64,000 bases of DNA from Halobaculum litoreum (GCF_030127125.1 NZ_CP126156.1:1550001-1614000), one strand, 5' to 3'. Shown: positions 33,797 to 42,589, numbered from the stretch's first letter. The notes: a model not told the origin generated them from the sequence alone. Numbers and translations are program-made.

Positions 33797-34810
33797 ATGC
33801 GGTTCGGCTACAGCGACACGTGTCTCGACCACGACACCGGCGACCGCCACCCGGAGAACCCCGACCGGCTCCGCGCGATCAAGGAGGGCCTCAAGCGGAA
33901 GCACGGCGTCGAGTACGTCGAGGCCGACCCGGCGTCGCGCGACGCCATCGACGCCGTCCACGACACGGGCTACGTGGACGAGGTCGTCGACTTCTGCGAG
34001 TCCGGCGGCGGCAACTGGGACCCCGACACGGTCGCCTCGCCGAACACCTGGGCGGCCGCCCGCGCCGCCGCCGGGCAGGCGCAGTGGGCCGCCGAGGAGG
34101 GGCTCGAGGGCGCGCCGGGCCGGAACACCCCGTTCGCGCTCGGCCGCCCGCCGGGGCACCACGCCGTCGAGGACGACGCCATGGGCTTCTGCTTCGTCAA
34201 CAACGCCGCCGTCGCCGCCCAGTCGGTGATCGACGACCCCGACGCCGACGCCGAGCGCGTCGCGATCTTCGACTGGGACGTCCACCACGGCAACGGTACG
34301 CAGGACATCTTCTACGACCGCTCGGACGTCCTCTACAGCTCCGTCCACGAGGAGGGGCTGTACCCGGGGACCGGCGCCGTCAGCGAGACGGGGGCCGACG
34401 GCGCCGAGGGAACGACGCTGAACGTCCCGCTGCCCGCGGGCGCGGGCGACGCCGACTTCCTGCTGGCCATCGACGAGTTGATCGCGCCGGTCACCGAGCG
34501 CTTCGGCGCGGATCTCGTGATCGTCTCGGCCGGCTTCGACGCCCACCGGCACGACCCCATCTCGCGGATGCGCGTCTCCACGGAGGGGTACGCGCTCATG
34601 ACCGACCGGATGCGGACGCTCGCCGAGGAGACGGGGGCTGGGCTGTGCTTCGTGTTGGAGGGCGGCTACGGCCTCGACACGCTCTCCGAGGGGGTGGCGA
34701 TGGTCCACGAGACGTTCGACGGGCGCCCGCCCATCGAGCCGGACAAAGAGCCGGAGTCGAAGTCCGAACCCGTCGTCGCCGACCTGCGCGAGCGGTTCGA
34801 CCTGGAGTGA
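33797..34810 (+). CDS. Histone deacetylase-family protein
   Basis: A 337-residue arginase/deacetylase-fold enzyme. Catalytic parts: GRPPGHHAVEDDAMGFCFVN (residues about 115-134) with the double His, DWDVHHGNGTQDIFY (about 157-171) with zinc-binding Asp and His, and SAGFDAHRHDP (about 247-257) with zinc-binding Asp. GGYG near 293 completes the site. All key residues are present. The family removes acetyl groups from lysines or polyamines. Its place 2 bases after a histone gene is striking, and in Haloferax a deacetylase gene of this kind is likewise near the histone. Whether the histone is the substrate is not shown by sequence. Confidence 0.92.
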   Translation: MRFGYSDTCLDHDTGDRHPENPDRLRAIKEGLKRKHGVEYVEADPASRDAIDAVHDTGYVDEVVDFCESGGGNWDPDTVASPNTWAAARAAAGQAQWAAEEGLEGAPGRNTPFALGRPPGHHAVEDDAMGFCFVNNAAVAAQSVIDDPDADAERVAIFDWDVHHGNGTQDIFYDRSDVLYSSVHEEGLYPGTGAVSETGADGAEGTTLNVPLPAGAGDADFLLAIDELIAPVTERFGADLVIVSAGFDAHRHDPISRMRVSTEGYALMTDRMRTLAEETGAGLCFVLEGGYGLDTLSEGVAMVHETFDGRPPIEPDKEPESKSEPVVADLRERFDLE

Positions 34811-34819
34811 GCCGCGCCG

Positions 34820-35143
34820 TCAGTCCCGCTCGTCGTCCCGACCCGGGAGCCGCCGAACCGCCCGGTCCCACCGTCGTTTGGCCGCCTGTCCGGGGTCGGC
34901 GACGGGGTCGTACGTGATGTCCTCGGCGGTCCCGAGGACGGCCGGGCCGTCGTCCCCCTGACCCCGCCGTAGCGCGACCGCCGTCGCGACGGCCGTCGCC
35001 GCGAACAGCGCGGCGAGGAGGAGGCCGACGGGGCCCGCCGCGCCGGCGACCACGACGACGACCGCCGCCGCGAGCGCGGCCGCCTGCGAGACGTAGAGGA
35101 GCAGTCGGAGGCGAGCGCCGGACGGCTCCAGACTCCGTTTCAC
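34820..35143 (-). CDS. Small two-helix membrane protein
   Basis: A GTG start at 35143 gives 107 residues with two membrane helices (about 13-35 and 39-58) and a soluble C-terminal tail containing AEDITYDPVADPGQAAKRRW. No motif is recognised. It overlaps no other gene, converges with the deacetylase gene, and lies 67 bases after cca on the same strand. Confidence 0.55.
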   Translation of the reverse strand: MKRSLEPSGARLRLLLYVSQAAALAAAVVVVVAGAAGPVGLLLAALFAATAVATAVALRRGQGDDGPAVLGTAEDITYDPVADPGQAAKRRWDRAVRRLPGRDDERD

Positions 35144-35210
35144 CGCCCGGCCGTTCCGCCCTCGGACCGAAAAGTGTTCGCTCGCTCGCAGTCCCGCGGC
35201 CGCGGACGCG

Positions 35211-36644
35211 TCAGACCGCGGGCTCGAAGTACTCGCGCAGGTCCGCGCCGAACTCGTCGGCGAGGGCGGCGATCTCGGGCCCCGCGAGCACGTCGTACCC
35301 CCGTTCGAGCGCCGACTCCACGCGCGCGCCGAGCGCGGCGTCGAAGATCCGGTCCGACGCCAGCACGGCGACGGCGTCGCGCTCGGCGGGCGGCCGCTCG
35401 CGCTCGACGACGTAGCGGCCGTCGGCGACGAACGGGCCGTACGCCTCGGGGTCGTCGGCGTACTTCCCGTAGAACCCCGCGGCGTGCTCGCGGACGTGGA
35501 CGGGCGGGCCCTCGTGGCGCTCGACCGCCGGGAGCGTCCGCGCGGCCAGTTCGACGAGGAGGACGGCGCGCCGGGCGTCGCCCGCCCCGTCGGCGTCGCG
35601 GTCGGCCGCGAACGTCGCCGACCGGACCACGTCGAAGCCGAGGCCCGACAGCTCCCGTTCGACGCCGGCGAGCGAGCGCCGGAGCTGCGGGTACAGCTGG
35701 TCGTCGACGAGGTCCGGCGCGTCGACGGCGACGGCGACGGGCGCGGTCCCCCGGCGCTCGACGTGCGCCCGCACCGCGTCGGCCTCCAGCGGCGGCGGGG
35801 ACTCGGGGAAGAAGAGGTCCGTCCGCGGGTCGGCGAGCAGAGCGCGCGCGTGGTGTTGGAGCCGCGCGAGGTTGTCGCCCGAGAGGACGGCCGCGACGTT
35901 GCGCTCGGGGTCGGTCGGGTCGACGACGACGAGCGGGTCGTCGAACTCCGCGGTGCCGTGGTCGGCGGGGTCGAACCGGACCGGCGGGTGCCAGTCGGCG
36001 ACCGCCGCCAGCGTCTCGCGCGCGCCGCCGTGTTCGAGCACGAGCAGTTCCGTGAGGTACCCCGAGAACCCGCGGGTCCGGAGGTCGCTCCCGTACACGC
36101 CGATCCCCTTGAGGAACGCCTTCAGCACCCGCACGTCGCCGGCGAGGTCGTCGTCGAGGCGCTCGGTCAGGTACTCGTTGTGGAACGGCGTGCGGTCGAC
36201 GGCCGACCGGATGTCGGTGGCGGCGTCGACGTCGTAACACGGGACCAGGTCCACGTCGAAGCCGTCGCGGGTGCCGACCACGTACGGGTGCTCGGCGTAC
36301 TCCTCCTCGCCGTCGGGGAGGACGGCGTGGCCGACGCGGAGGCCGTACCGTTCCAGGTCTTCGCGGGACAGGGCGGTCGGGAAGCGGACGAACAGGTCGA
36401 TGTCGCGGTCGCCGGCCAGCCACGTGCCGCGGGCGGTCGAGCCGACCGTGAGGACGTCGGCGCCGTCCGCGGGCGCCGGGAGGTCGGCGACGGCCTCGCG
36501 TGCGCGGTCGGCGAGGGCCGCGGCGGCGGCGGCGAGGCGGTCGCGTTCGGCCTCGTCGGGGGTGACCCGTTCGCGGACCGCGTCGAGGACCGCGTCGAGG
36601 TCGTCCCCGGCGTCGTCGGTGGCTGCGGCGTCCGGGTCGGGCAT
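35211..36644 (-). CDS. cca: CCA-adding enzyme (tRNA nucleotidyltransferase), archaeal class I
   Basis: A 477-residue enzyme. The nucleotidyltransferase head has GSTARGTWLAGDRDIDLFVR (about residues 66-85: GSxxRGT and the DxD pair). A third acidic residue sits in FDVDLVPCYD near 129. The tRNA substrate-binding domain of archaeal CCA enzymes follows (FLKGIGVYGSDLRTRGFSGY near 175-194). The tail-like PRTDLFFPESPPP (about 288) is also typical. It adds CCA to tRNA 3' ends without a template. The three tRNA genes nearby do not encode CCA, so they depend on it. Start at 36644 (MPDPDAAATD). Confidence 0.93.
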   Translation of the reverse strand: MPDPDAAATDDAGDDLDAVLDAVRERVTPDEAERDRLAAAAAALADRAREAVADLPAPADGADVLTVGSTARGTWLAGDRDIDLFVRFPTALSREDLERYGLRVGHAVLPDGEEEYAEHPYVVGTRDGFDVDLVPCYDVDAATDIRSAVDRTPFHNEYLTERLDDDLAGDVRVLKAFLKGIGVYGSDLRTRGFSGYLTELLVLEHGGARETLAAVADWHPPVRFDPADHGTAEFDDPLVVVDPTDPERNVAAVLSGDNLARLQHHARALLADPRTDLFFPESPPPLEADAVRAHVERRGTAPVAVAVDAPDLVDDQLYPQLRRSLAGVERELSGLGFDVVRSATFAADRDADGAGDARRAVLLVELAARTLPAVERHEGPPVHVREHAAGFYGKYADDPEAYGPFVADGRYVVERERPPAERDAVAVLASDRIFDAALGARVESALERGYDVLAGPEIAALADEFGADLREYFEPAV

Positions 36645-36749
36645 GCACGCCCGTTCCGGCGGCCGGGTAACGAGCGTGTCGGTCGGCCGCGATCGCCGGA
36701 CGGCGGAGTGTGCGAACCACCCGCTCGGGCGGGCACGAAACGAAAGCAC

Positions 36750-36759
36750 TTTCAAATTC
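36750..36759 (+). promoter_or_regulatory. Promoter of tRNA-Asn
   Basis: TTTCAAATTC is an AT-rich element about 27 bases before the tRNA-Asn 5' end at 36782, in very GC-rich surroundings. It lies in the gap divergent from cca. Confidence 0.5.
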
Positions 36760-36781
36760 ACCCTGCTACCTGCTGGTGCGA

Positions 36782-36854
36782 GCCGAAGTAGCTCAGCTGG
36801 TAGAGCGCCTCGCTGTTAACGAGGTGGTCCCAGGTTCGAGTCCTGGCTTCGGCG
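36782..36854 (+). tRNA. tRNA-Asn (anticodon GTT)
   Basis: A complete 73-base cloverleaf. The acceptor stem pairs GCCGAAG with CTTCGGC and the discriminator is G. The D-arm is CTCAGCTGGTAGAGC. The anticodon stem CTCG(C)/CGAG holds loop CTGTTAA with anticodon GTT. The T-arm is CCAGG TTCGAGT CCTGG. No intron and no encoded CCA. Confidence 0.95.
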
Positions 36855-36961
36855 CTTCTCGCCGCACCCACCGCCTCCAGCCGCGCGCTCGGCGCTCCCG
36901 CGGCCGCGACCCGGCGCGGAGAGGAAACTACTTGCCGGCGGCCCGATTACGCCGGACGCGA

Positions 36962-37065
36962 GGGCCCGTAGCTTAGTTCGGTATAGCACCCGGCTCATAC
37001 TCCGGTCGGCGCCGGCCGCCGGATGGGTCACCGGGCGGTCGAGGGTTCGAATCCCTCCGGGCCCA
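36962..37065 (+). tRNA. tRNA-Met (anticodon CAT) with a 30-base intron
   Basis: The acceptor stem pairs GGGCCCG with CGGGCCC; the discriminator is A. The D-arm is GCTTAGTTCGGTATAGC. The anticodon stem CCCGG/CCGGG brackets loop CTCATA-A once an intron at 37000-37029 is removed. The T-arm is GAGGG TTCGAAT CCCTC. Mature length is 74. The initiator normally starts AGCGGG, so this is probably the elongator. An Ile-tRNA with a modified CAT anticodon is a less likely alternative. The elongator tRNA-Met of Haloferax volcanii also carries an intron, but a longer one (about 75 bases, from memory). A TATA-like AAACTACTTG lies about 32 bases upstream. Confidence 0.88.
37000..37029 (+). other. Archaeal tRNA intron with bulge-helix-bulge splice site
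   Basis: A perfect BHB motif is visible. The four-pair helix CTCA (36994-36997)/TGGG (37024-37027) is flanked by two three-base bulges, TAC (36998-37000) and TCA (37028-37030). Outer helices are TCCGG/CCGGA in the intron and CCGG/CCGG in the exon. Cleavage after the second base of each bulge removes 30 bases between positions 37 and 38 of the tRNA, the canonical site. Confidence 0.85.
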
Positions 37066-37140
37066 GTTCCCGCGGCGGACAACCCGGACAGGAACCGGAA
37101 ACAACGCATTCCCCGTCGGCGAGCCAACCCCCGAGGGCGC

Positions 37141-37572
37141 ATGTCGAGTTCACAGGAGCGACAGCGGGAGATCGCCGAACGGATCAGCGGCGCGTTCGTC
37201 GACGCGTACACCACCGGCGCGACCGGGCTGCTCGACGACGTGGTGACCGACGACTTCGTGTGTCACCACCTCGCGTCGGGGCAGGAGCTCCACGGCGCCG
37301 AGGCGTACAAGGCACGGATCCGGGAGATGCGAGCCGCCTTCCCCGACTTCTCGATGGCGGAGGAGGCGCTGCTCGTCGACGGCGAGCGCGCCGCCGGACA
37401 CTACCGCTGGAGCGGGACCCACGAGGGGGAGTTCATGGGCGTCCCCGGCACCGGCAACCGGATCGACACCCGGAGCCTCACCATGATGCGCACGGAGGGC
37501 GACCGCGTGGCCGAGATGTGGATCTACGGCGACGGCCGCGGCCTGCTGGAGCAGCTCGGCGCGGAGCGCTAA
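37141..37572 (+). CDS. SnoaL-like/ester cyclase-family protein
   Basis: A 143-residue cone-shaped NTF2-like protein of the SnoaL/polyketide-cyclase family. It shows VTDDFVCHHLASGQELHGAE (about residues 36-55), then RAAFPDFSM and FMGVPGTGNRID near 98, all typical of the SnoaL pocket. In bacteria and archaea these are mostly stand-alone proteins of unknown substrate; a polyketide role is not implied. It is a single-gene unit after tRNA-Met. Confidence 0.75.
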   Translation: MSSSQERQREIAERISGAFVDAYTTGATGLLDDVVTDDFVCHHLASGQELHGAEAYKARIREMRAAFPDFSMAEEALLVDGERAAGHYRWSGTHEGEFMGVPGTGNRIDTRSLTMMRTEGDRVAEMWIYGDGRGLLEQLGAER

Positions 37573-37681
37573 CGCCGCCGGCCACCCCCGGCGAGTCACG
37601 TACGACACCGGATCACACGGGAGGGGCATAGCGAGGTCTTAGCAAGCGGTTTTCCGTCGTCGCCGGTAGCGTCGCCCGTCG

Positions 37682-38530
37682 ATGAACGGCGACAGCCGCG
37701 ACCCCTCCCGACGGAGCGTGTTGGCGGCCCTCGGCGCGGCCGCGGCGGGTGCGGTCGGCCGCCCCGCAGGCGGGACCGAACGCGAGCGACCGGAGGCCGG
37801 CGCGCGTCGGCCCCGCGGGAGCGTCCGCGGAGCCGAGTTCAGCCGGGTCGTCGCGGGGAGGACGTACCGACTGCGCTACCGCCGCCGCGTCGCGGGCCGG
37901 CCGCGGACGGTTCGCGTCGACGTGCCCCGCGAGCGGTACCGGGCGGCGCGGGCGGCCGACCGGAGCCTCGTGGGGACGTTCGAGGCCGCCCTCGGCAACG
38001 ACCTCGCGGCGGCGGTCGCGGGGTCGCTCGGGGCGGCGCTGACCGCCGGCGGCGTCGACGACCCCCTGGCACGGCTGCGTGCGGCCGTCGGGTTCGTCCG
38101 GCGGCTCCCGTACGAGCCCGACGCCGAGAGCGTCGGCGAGGCCGGCTACCCCCGCTACGTCGCGGAGACGCTCGTGGACCACGTCGGCGACTGCGAGGAC
38201 TACGCGGCGCTGTTGGCCGGGGTGGTGGCGGCTCCGCCGTTCGACCTCGACCCCGCGCTCGTCCTCCTCCCGGGCCACGTCGGCGTCGGCGTCGACCCGG
38301 ACGCCGTCGGGGCGGACGGACTCCCGACCCTGCGGGTCGCCGGCCGCGAGTACCTCTACCTCGACGCGACGTACCGCGTGGGTCTGGGCACGCTGCCGGC
38401 CGACCACGACGAGGGCGTCGTCGCGGTCCGCGACGGCGGGTGGCTCGTCGGCGACCCCGGCGCGTTCGCCGCCCACGTCCGCGAGGCCGCGGCGCTCCAC
38501 GCGGCCGCCCGCCGGCCCGCGTCCCGGTAG
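37682..38530 (+). CDS. Tat-exported transglutaminase-like protein
   Basis: A 282-residue protein with a twin-arginine signal (SRRSVLAALGAAAAGAVG, residues about 10-27). The transglutaminase-like catalytic triad looks intact: Cys in HVGDCEDYAALLAGV (about 176-190), His in LLPGHVGVGV (about 201) and Asp in YLYLDATYRVG (about 226). The family includes proteases and peptide-modifying enzymes outside the cell. The TATA-like GCAAGCGGTTTTCC lies about 35 bases upstream. Substrate unknown. Confidence 0.72.
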   Translation: MNGDSRDPSRRSVLAALGAAAAGAVGRPAGGTERERPEAGARRPRGSVRGAEFSRVVAGRTYRLRYRRRVAGRPRTVRVDVPRERYRAARAADRSLVGTFEAALGNDLAAAVAGSLGAALTAGGVDDPLARLRAAVGFVRRLPYEPDAESVGEAGYPRYVAETLVDHVGDCEDYAALLAGVVAAPPFDLDPALVLLPGHVGVGVDPDAVGADGLPTLRVAGREYLYLDATYRVGLGTLPADHDEGVVAVRDGGWLVGDPGAFAAHVREAAALHAAARRPASR

Positions 38531-38605
38531 CCGCCCCGTCCGTCGATCGGCCCGCCCGCTTATGTCGCCGCCCCGTGACGTTCCGTGCATGACGGAGGCT
38601 CACCG

Positions 38606-39577
38606 GTGAGCGCCGACGACAGACTCGTCGTCGTCAGCGACGACCCGAAGTACGACCCCGACCGCATCGCCGACATCGTCGGCTGTCGCGTCGAGACCGC
38701 GGACCTGTCGACGCCGGATCGACTGCGGCGACACGCGGCGAACGCCGACGCGGTCGTCGTGAACGTCGGCTCGTCGGTGCCGGCGGCCGTCCTCGCGGAC
38801 CTCGACCTCGAGGTGGTCGCCCGCGGCGCCGTCGGCCTCGACGGCGTCGACGTGGCCGCCGCCGCCGAACACGGCGTTCGGGTGGTCCACGTCCCCGACT
38901 ACTGCCTCGACGAGGTGGCCGACCACGCGGTCGCGCTCCTGACGGCGCTGGCGCGGGGCGTCCCGGCGTACGCCGAGCGCGCCGCCGCGGGCACGTGGGA
39001 CTGGGCGCCGCCGTACCCGATCGCCCGCCTCGCCGACTGCACCGTCGGCGTCGTCTCGTTCGGCCCCATCGCCCGCCGGTTCGCCGACCGGATCGCCCCG
39101 CTCGTCGACGACGTGGTGGCGGCCGACCCGTACGCCGACGACGCGGCGTTCCGCGAGTACGACGTCGAGCGTGTCGACGGGGACGAACTGTGGCGCCGCG
39201 CCGACCACGTCTCGGTCCACGCGCCGCTGACCGAGGAGACCGAGGGGATGGTCGACGGCGACGCGTTCACCAGCCTCCCGTCCCACGGGGTCGTCGTCAA
39301 CACCGGCCGCGGGGGGGTCGTCGACGAGGACGACCTGCTCGCGGCGCTCGAGGCGGGCGACGTCGCCGCCGCCGGCCTCGACGTGCTCGCCGAGGAGCCG
39401 CCGTCGACCGACCACCCGCTGTTCGGCCGCGAGGACGTGGTGGTGACGCCCCACGTGGGCTGGTACTCGGCGGAGGCGGACCGCGACCTCAACGCGTCCC
39501 TCGCCCGGGGCATCGCCGGCGTCTTCCGCGGGGAGGAGCCGCCGGGGCTCGTCGACCCCGAAGCCGACTGGCTGTAG
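38606..39577 (+). CDS. D-isomer-specific 2-hydroxyacid dehydrogenase
   Basis: A 323-residue NAD-dependent dehydrogenase of the SerA/GyaR type. It shows the substrate domain ending VARGAVGLDGVD, the catalytic Arg replaced-region context HAPLTEETEGMVD and VVNTGRGGVVDEDDLLAALE with the Arg. Glu lies in LDVLAEEPPSTDHPL and the catalytic His in VTPHVGWYSAEA near 290. The Rossmann start VGVVSFGPIARRF has GxVxFGxI, a slight change from GxGxxG. I chose the GTG at 38606 because a GGAGG at 38594-38598 sits 7 bases before it. A GTG at 38585 would give 7 more residues. The substrate is not known. Confidence 0.82.
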   Translation: MSADDRLVVVSDDPKYDPDRIADIVGCRVETADLSTPDRLRRHAANADAVVVNVGSSVPAAVLADLDLEVVARGAVGLDGVDVAAAAEHGVRVVHVPDYCLDEVADHAVALLTALARGVPAYAERAAAGTWDWAPPYPIARLADCTVGVVSFGPIARRFADRIAPLVDDVVAADPYADDAAFREYDVERVDGDELWRRADHVSVHAPLTEETEGMVDGDAFTSLPSHGVVVNTGRGGVVDEDDLLAALEAGDVAAAGLDVLAEEPPSTDHPLFGREDVVVTPHVGWYSAEADRDLNASLARGIAGVFRGEEPPGLVDPEADWL

Positions 39578-39616
39578 GCGCCTTACAGGCCCGGCCGGCG
39601 GGTCGCCCCGCCGCCC

Positions 39617-40500
39617 TCAGAAGTAGGTGTCGCGCACGGTCCGCGCGAGCACGCCGTCCGCCCGGAACGCGATGTACACGACGACGTAGCCCCCCTCCGC
39701 GGGACGCAACACGAACACCGAGCGGGGCTCCCCGTCCGCGAGGTCGTCGTTCACGCGGTCGACGAGCGGCTCCAGCGGCGTCGTCCCGGAGCGGAACTCG
39801 CCGAGCAGGTCGCGCGCGCCGGCCTCGCCGAACACGTACAGCGCGCCGTTGGGCTCGCCGTCGGTGTCGCGGGTGACGCGCGAGCCCATTCCCTCGCCGG
39901 CGGCGGCCGCCTCCTGCCACGTCTCGCGGGCCGCCTCGAACATCGGCTCGACGCCGTCGGCGAAGCGGTAGCGGCTCTCGCGCTCGACCGTCAGCGACGC
40001 CACCCGCGCGAGCGGGCTCCCTCGCTCGGGTCGGCGCCGTCGGCGGGGTCCGGCCACCGGAGCCGCGCCGTGACGACGTACCCCGGTTCGAGGGCGTCCA
40101 GCGCGTCCGCGAGGTCGGCGGAGTCGGTGCCGTCGGCGGGCGCGGCCGCGACGCGCACCGGCTCGAACCCCTCGTCGGGCGCCGGGCCGGGGCCGGGGTC
40201 GGGCGTGTCGAGGTCGACGAACACCAGCGCGTCCTCGGCGCGGTCGAGCACGCGGTAGCGGCGCGCCCCGAGGCCGGCGTCGGCCGCGTCGTCGGCGGCG
40301 GCGGCGGGAGCGCCGCCGTCCCCGTCCTCGTCGGATCGCGGGGCCCCGGCCCGTCCGTCGTCGTCGGGTCGTGCGGTCGCGGCGGCGCCGTCGGCCGACC
40401 GCTCCTCGGCCGTCGCGTCGGCGACCCAGTCGTCGTCCGCGTCGTCGGCCCACGGGTCGACCGGCGCGTCGCCCCCGTCCGCGCCGTCGCTGTCGTCCAT
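39617..40500 (-). pseudogene. Haloarchaeal DUF6663-like protein, one-base frameshift
   Basis: The two frames give one protein of about 294 residues. The first (40500 to about 40022) begins MDDSDGADGG, with an acidic disordered lead of about 85 residues then YRVLDRAEDALVFVDLDTPD and ALDALEPGYVVTARLRWPDP. The second (about 40019 to 39617) continues PLARVASLTVERESRYRF and GMGSRVTRDTDGEPNGALYV. It ends with GYVVVYIAFRADGVLA. The break is in a short G run (GAGGGAGCC on the minus strand near 40020); one more G restores EGSPLARV. From memory this resembles the family DUF6663; function unknown. Base-calling error is the likely cause. Confidence 0.65.
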
Positions 40501-40615
40501 ACCGACGGATACGGCTCGTCGGGTAAGCGCGTGTCGCTCCGCGCCCGAGCCGGACGGCGCGGCAGCCGCTGCGGGCCGCCCGTAGCGTTTTGTCGCCGCG
40601 GGCACAGGTACGGGT

Positions 40616-41155
40616 GTGCAGATCGAGGACGCCGTCGAGCCGTCCGAGCAGGGGATGAAACTGCTGGAGGTGGGGACGGCCTACTTCCTGATGGTGCTGT
40701 TCGCGATCGGGTTCCTCGATCTCCTGTTGGTGCTGTACGAACTCATCGTGAGCGGCCAGTTCACCGACCCGAACCAGGTGATCGACATCATCGACACGGT
40801 GCTGGTCCTCCTGATCATCGTCGAGATCCACCAGACGGTGGTCGCGTTCTCCCGGAACGAGCCGGTCGTCCGGATCGTCATCGCGGCGGGACTGATCGCC
40901 ATCTCCCGGAAGGTGATCTCGTTTCGCCCCGACGAGTACGCCACCATCGACGACGCCTTCGTCGCCGCGGGCGCGTTCTCGTTGCTGCTCGCGGTGTTGA
41001 TCGCCGCGTTCTTCGTCGTCAGACGGGTCGACCGCGACGCGGTGACGCCGGACTCGCTGGTCGGGGGCACGAGCGCGGAGGGACGCACGGATCCGAGTTC
41101 CGGCGGGACGGGCGCCGCCGCGGACGGGGGTCGGTCGTCGTCGAACGACGCGTGA
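40616..41155 (+). CDS. PsiE-family (phosphate-starvation-inducible E) membrane protein
   Basis: A GTG start at 40616 gives 179 residues with four membrane helices (about 17-42, 60-77, 88-102 and 117-140). The pattern LLVLYELI, TVLVLLIIVEIHQTV and ISRKVISF is that of PsiE family proteins. An Asp/Gly/Ser-rich tail of about 35 residues follows. In Escherichia coli psiE is induced by phosphate starvation but its function is unknown. No Pho-like genes are nearby. Confidence 0.75.
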   Translation: MQIEDAVEPSEQGMKLLEVGTAYFLMVLFAIGFLDLLLVLYELIVSGQFTDPNQVIDIIDTVLVLLIIVEIHQTVVAFSRNEPVVRIVIAAGLIAISRKVISFRPDEYATIDDAFVAAGAFSLLLAVLIAAFFVVRRVDRDAVTPDSLVGGTSAEGRTDPSSGGTGAAADGGRSSSNDA

Positions 41156-41164
41156 GGCGGGCGC

Positions 41165-42589
41165 CTACAGCTCCTCGCTCGCGGCCCGGAACAGTCCGTC
41201 GAGGATCTCCGGCGTCGTCGGGTGGTACGCCCGGTCGGGCACCTCGCGCACGTCGGCGCCGCGCTCGACGAGCACCTGCATCGTCTTCGCCATCACGTCG
41301 GCGTGCACGTGGAGGCCGAGGTAGCCCAGCACGGTGCCGTCGGCGCCGTCGACGACGAGGCGCGCGCGGCCCTCCGGGGCGCCCTTCACCCTGAACACGC
41401 CGTCCCGACTGGCCTCGCGCTCCACCTCGATCACGTCGTGGCCGGCCTCGCGGGCCGTGGCGGCGGTGTGGCCGACGCGAGCGTACGGGTACTCCGCCGC
41501 GCCCGCGAACAACACCTCGTGTGTGATCGGGTCGTACGACGCGAGGTCGTCGCCGGCGATGTCGGCGAGGACGTTGTCCGCGGCGAGGAAGCCCTGTTCT
41601 TTCGCGACGTGGAGCAGCGGCTCCCGCCCGTTCGCGTCGCCGACGACGTACGTCCGGCCCGCGTCGTCGTCGACCGCGCGCATCGTCGCGTCGACCCAGT
41701 CCGCGCCGGGGTCGAGTCCCGCGGCGTCGAGGCCGAGCCCGTCGAGGTTCGGCCGGCGGCCGGTGAACAGGAACAGCCGGTCCGCCTCGACGGTCGCGTG
41801 GTCGTCGTCGCGGTCGGTGTGGAGGTGGACGCCGCCGTCGGCGGTGGCCTCGACCGACTGCTCGTGAGTCTCGGTGAGCACCTCGATCCCGAACGCCTCC
41901 CGGTAGAGGTCGAGGAGGTCGTCGCCGAACGCGGGCGGCGCGTCGTCCAGCGGCCGGGCGTCGTGTTCGATCACGGTGAGGTCGACGCCGGCCTCCGCGA
42001 GGTACGCCGACAGTTCGACGCCGACGTAGCCGAACCCCATCACGACGCCCGACTCGGGGAGGGTCGTGGCGTCCAACACGGCCGCGCTGTCGAGCGGGTC
42101 GACGGCGTCGAGCCCCGGGAGGTCGGGGACCTGCGGCGCGGAGCCGGTGGCGACGACGACGTAGTCCGGGGCGAGCCGGTCGCCGCCCGACAGCGCGAGG
42201 TCGCGCGGTCCGACGAACCGGGCCCGCTCGTGGCGGAACGCGACGCCGTCGCGGTCGGCGAGCCCGTGGACGGCCGAGCGCCGGTGGCTCGCGAACGACG
42301 CGACGTGCTCGTCCTTGCGGGCGACGACGGCGTCGAGGTCGATCCCGGCGGGCTCGCCGGGCAGGCGGTCGTCGTGGCGCGCGCGGAAGCGGTGGCCCGC
42401 CGCCGAGAGGACGTCCTTCGAGGGCATACAGCCCCGGAGGATGCAGAGGCCCCCGCCGGGGTCGCCGTCGTCGAGGAGGGTGAGCCGGTCCAGCGGCGCC
42501 GCCGGGTCCGCGGGGTCGGTGTGGTCGGCGAGCCGTTCGGCGGCGGCGACGCCCGCGCTCCCGTACGCGCCGATGATCGCGACGTGCAT
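41165..42589 (-). CDS. Pyridine nucleotide-disulfide oxidoreductase (dihydrolipoyl dehydrogenase/mercuric reductase-like)
   Basis: A 474-residue class I flavoprotein disulfide reductase. The FAD motif is IIGAYGSAGVAAAE at residue 5, and the redox disulfide is LCILRGCMPSKD (C-x4-C, about 48-59). The second nucleotide fold is VVMGFGYVGVELSA (about 185), the FAD Asp is TYVVGDANG near 310, and the C-terminal catalytic His-Glu is YHPTTPEILD near 458. All catalytic parts are present. The C-x4-C spacing is normal although the GxGxxG of the first Rossmann is GAYGSAG. No 2-oxoacid dehydrogenase E2 gene is adjacent, so substrate is open (lipoamide, other disulfide or quinone). Confidence 0.82.
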   Translation of the reverse strand: MHVAIIGAYGSAGVAAAERLADHTDPADPAAPLDRLTLLDDGDPGGGLCILRGCMPSKDVLSAAGHRFRARHDDRLPGEPAGIDLDAVVARKDEHVASFASHRRSAVHGLADRDGVAFRHERARFVGPRDLALSGGDRLAPDYVVVATGSAPQVPDLPGLDAVDPLDSAAVLDATTLPESGVVMGFGYVGVELSAYLAEAGVDLTVIEHDARPLDDAPPAFGDDLLDLYREAFGIEVLTETHEQSVEATADGGVHLHTDRDDDHATVEADRLFLFTGRRPNLDGLGLDAAGLDPGADWVDATMRAVDDDAGRTYVVGDANGREPLLHVAKEQGFLAADNVLADIAGDDLASYDPITHEVLFAGAAEYPYARVGHTAATAREAGHDVIEVEREASRDGVFRVKGAPEGRARLVVDGADGTVLGYLGLHVHADVMAKTMQVLVERGADVREVPDRAYHPTTPEILDGLFRAASEEL

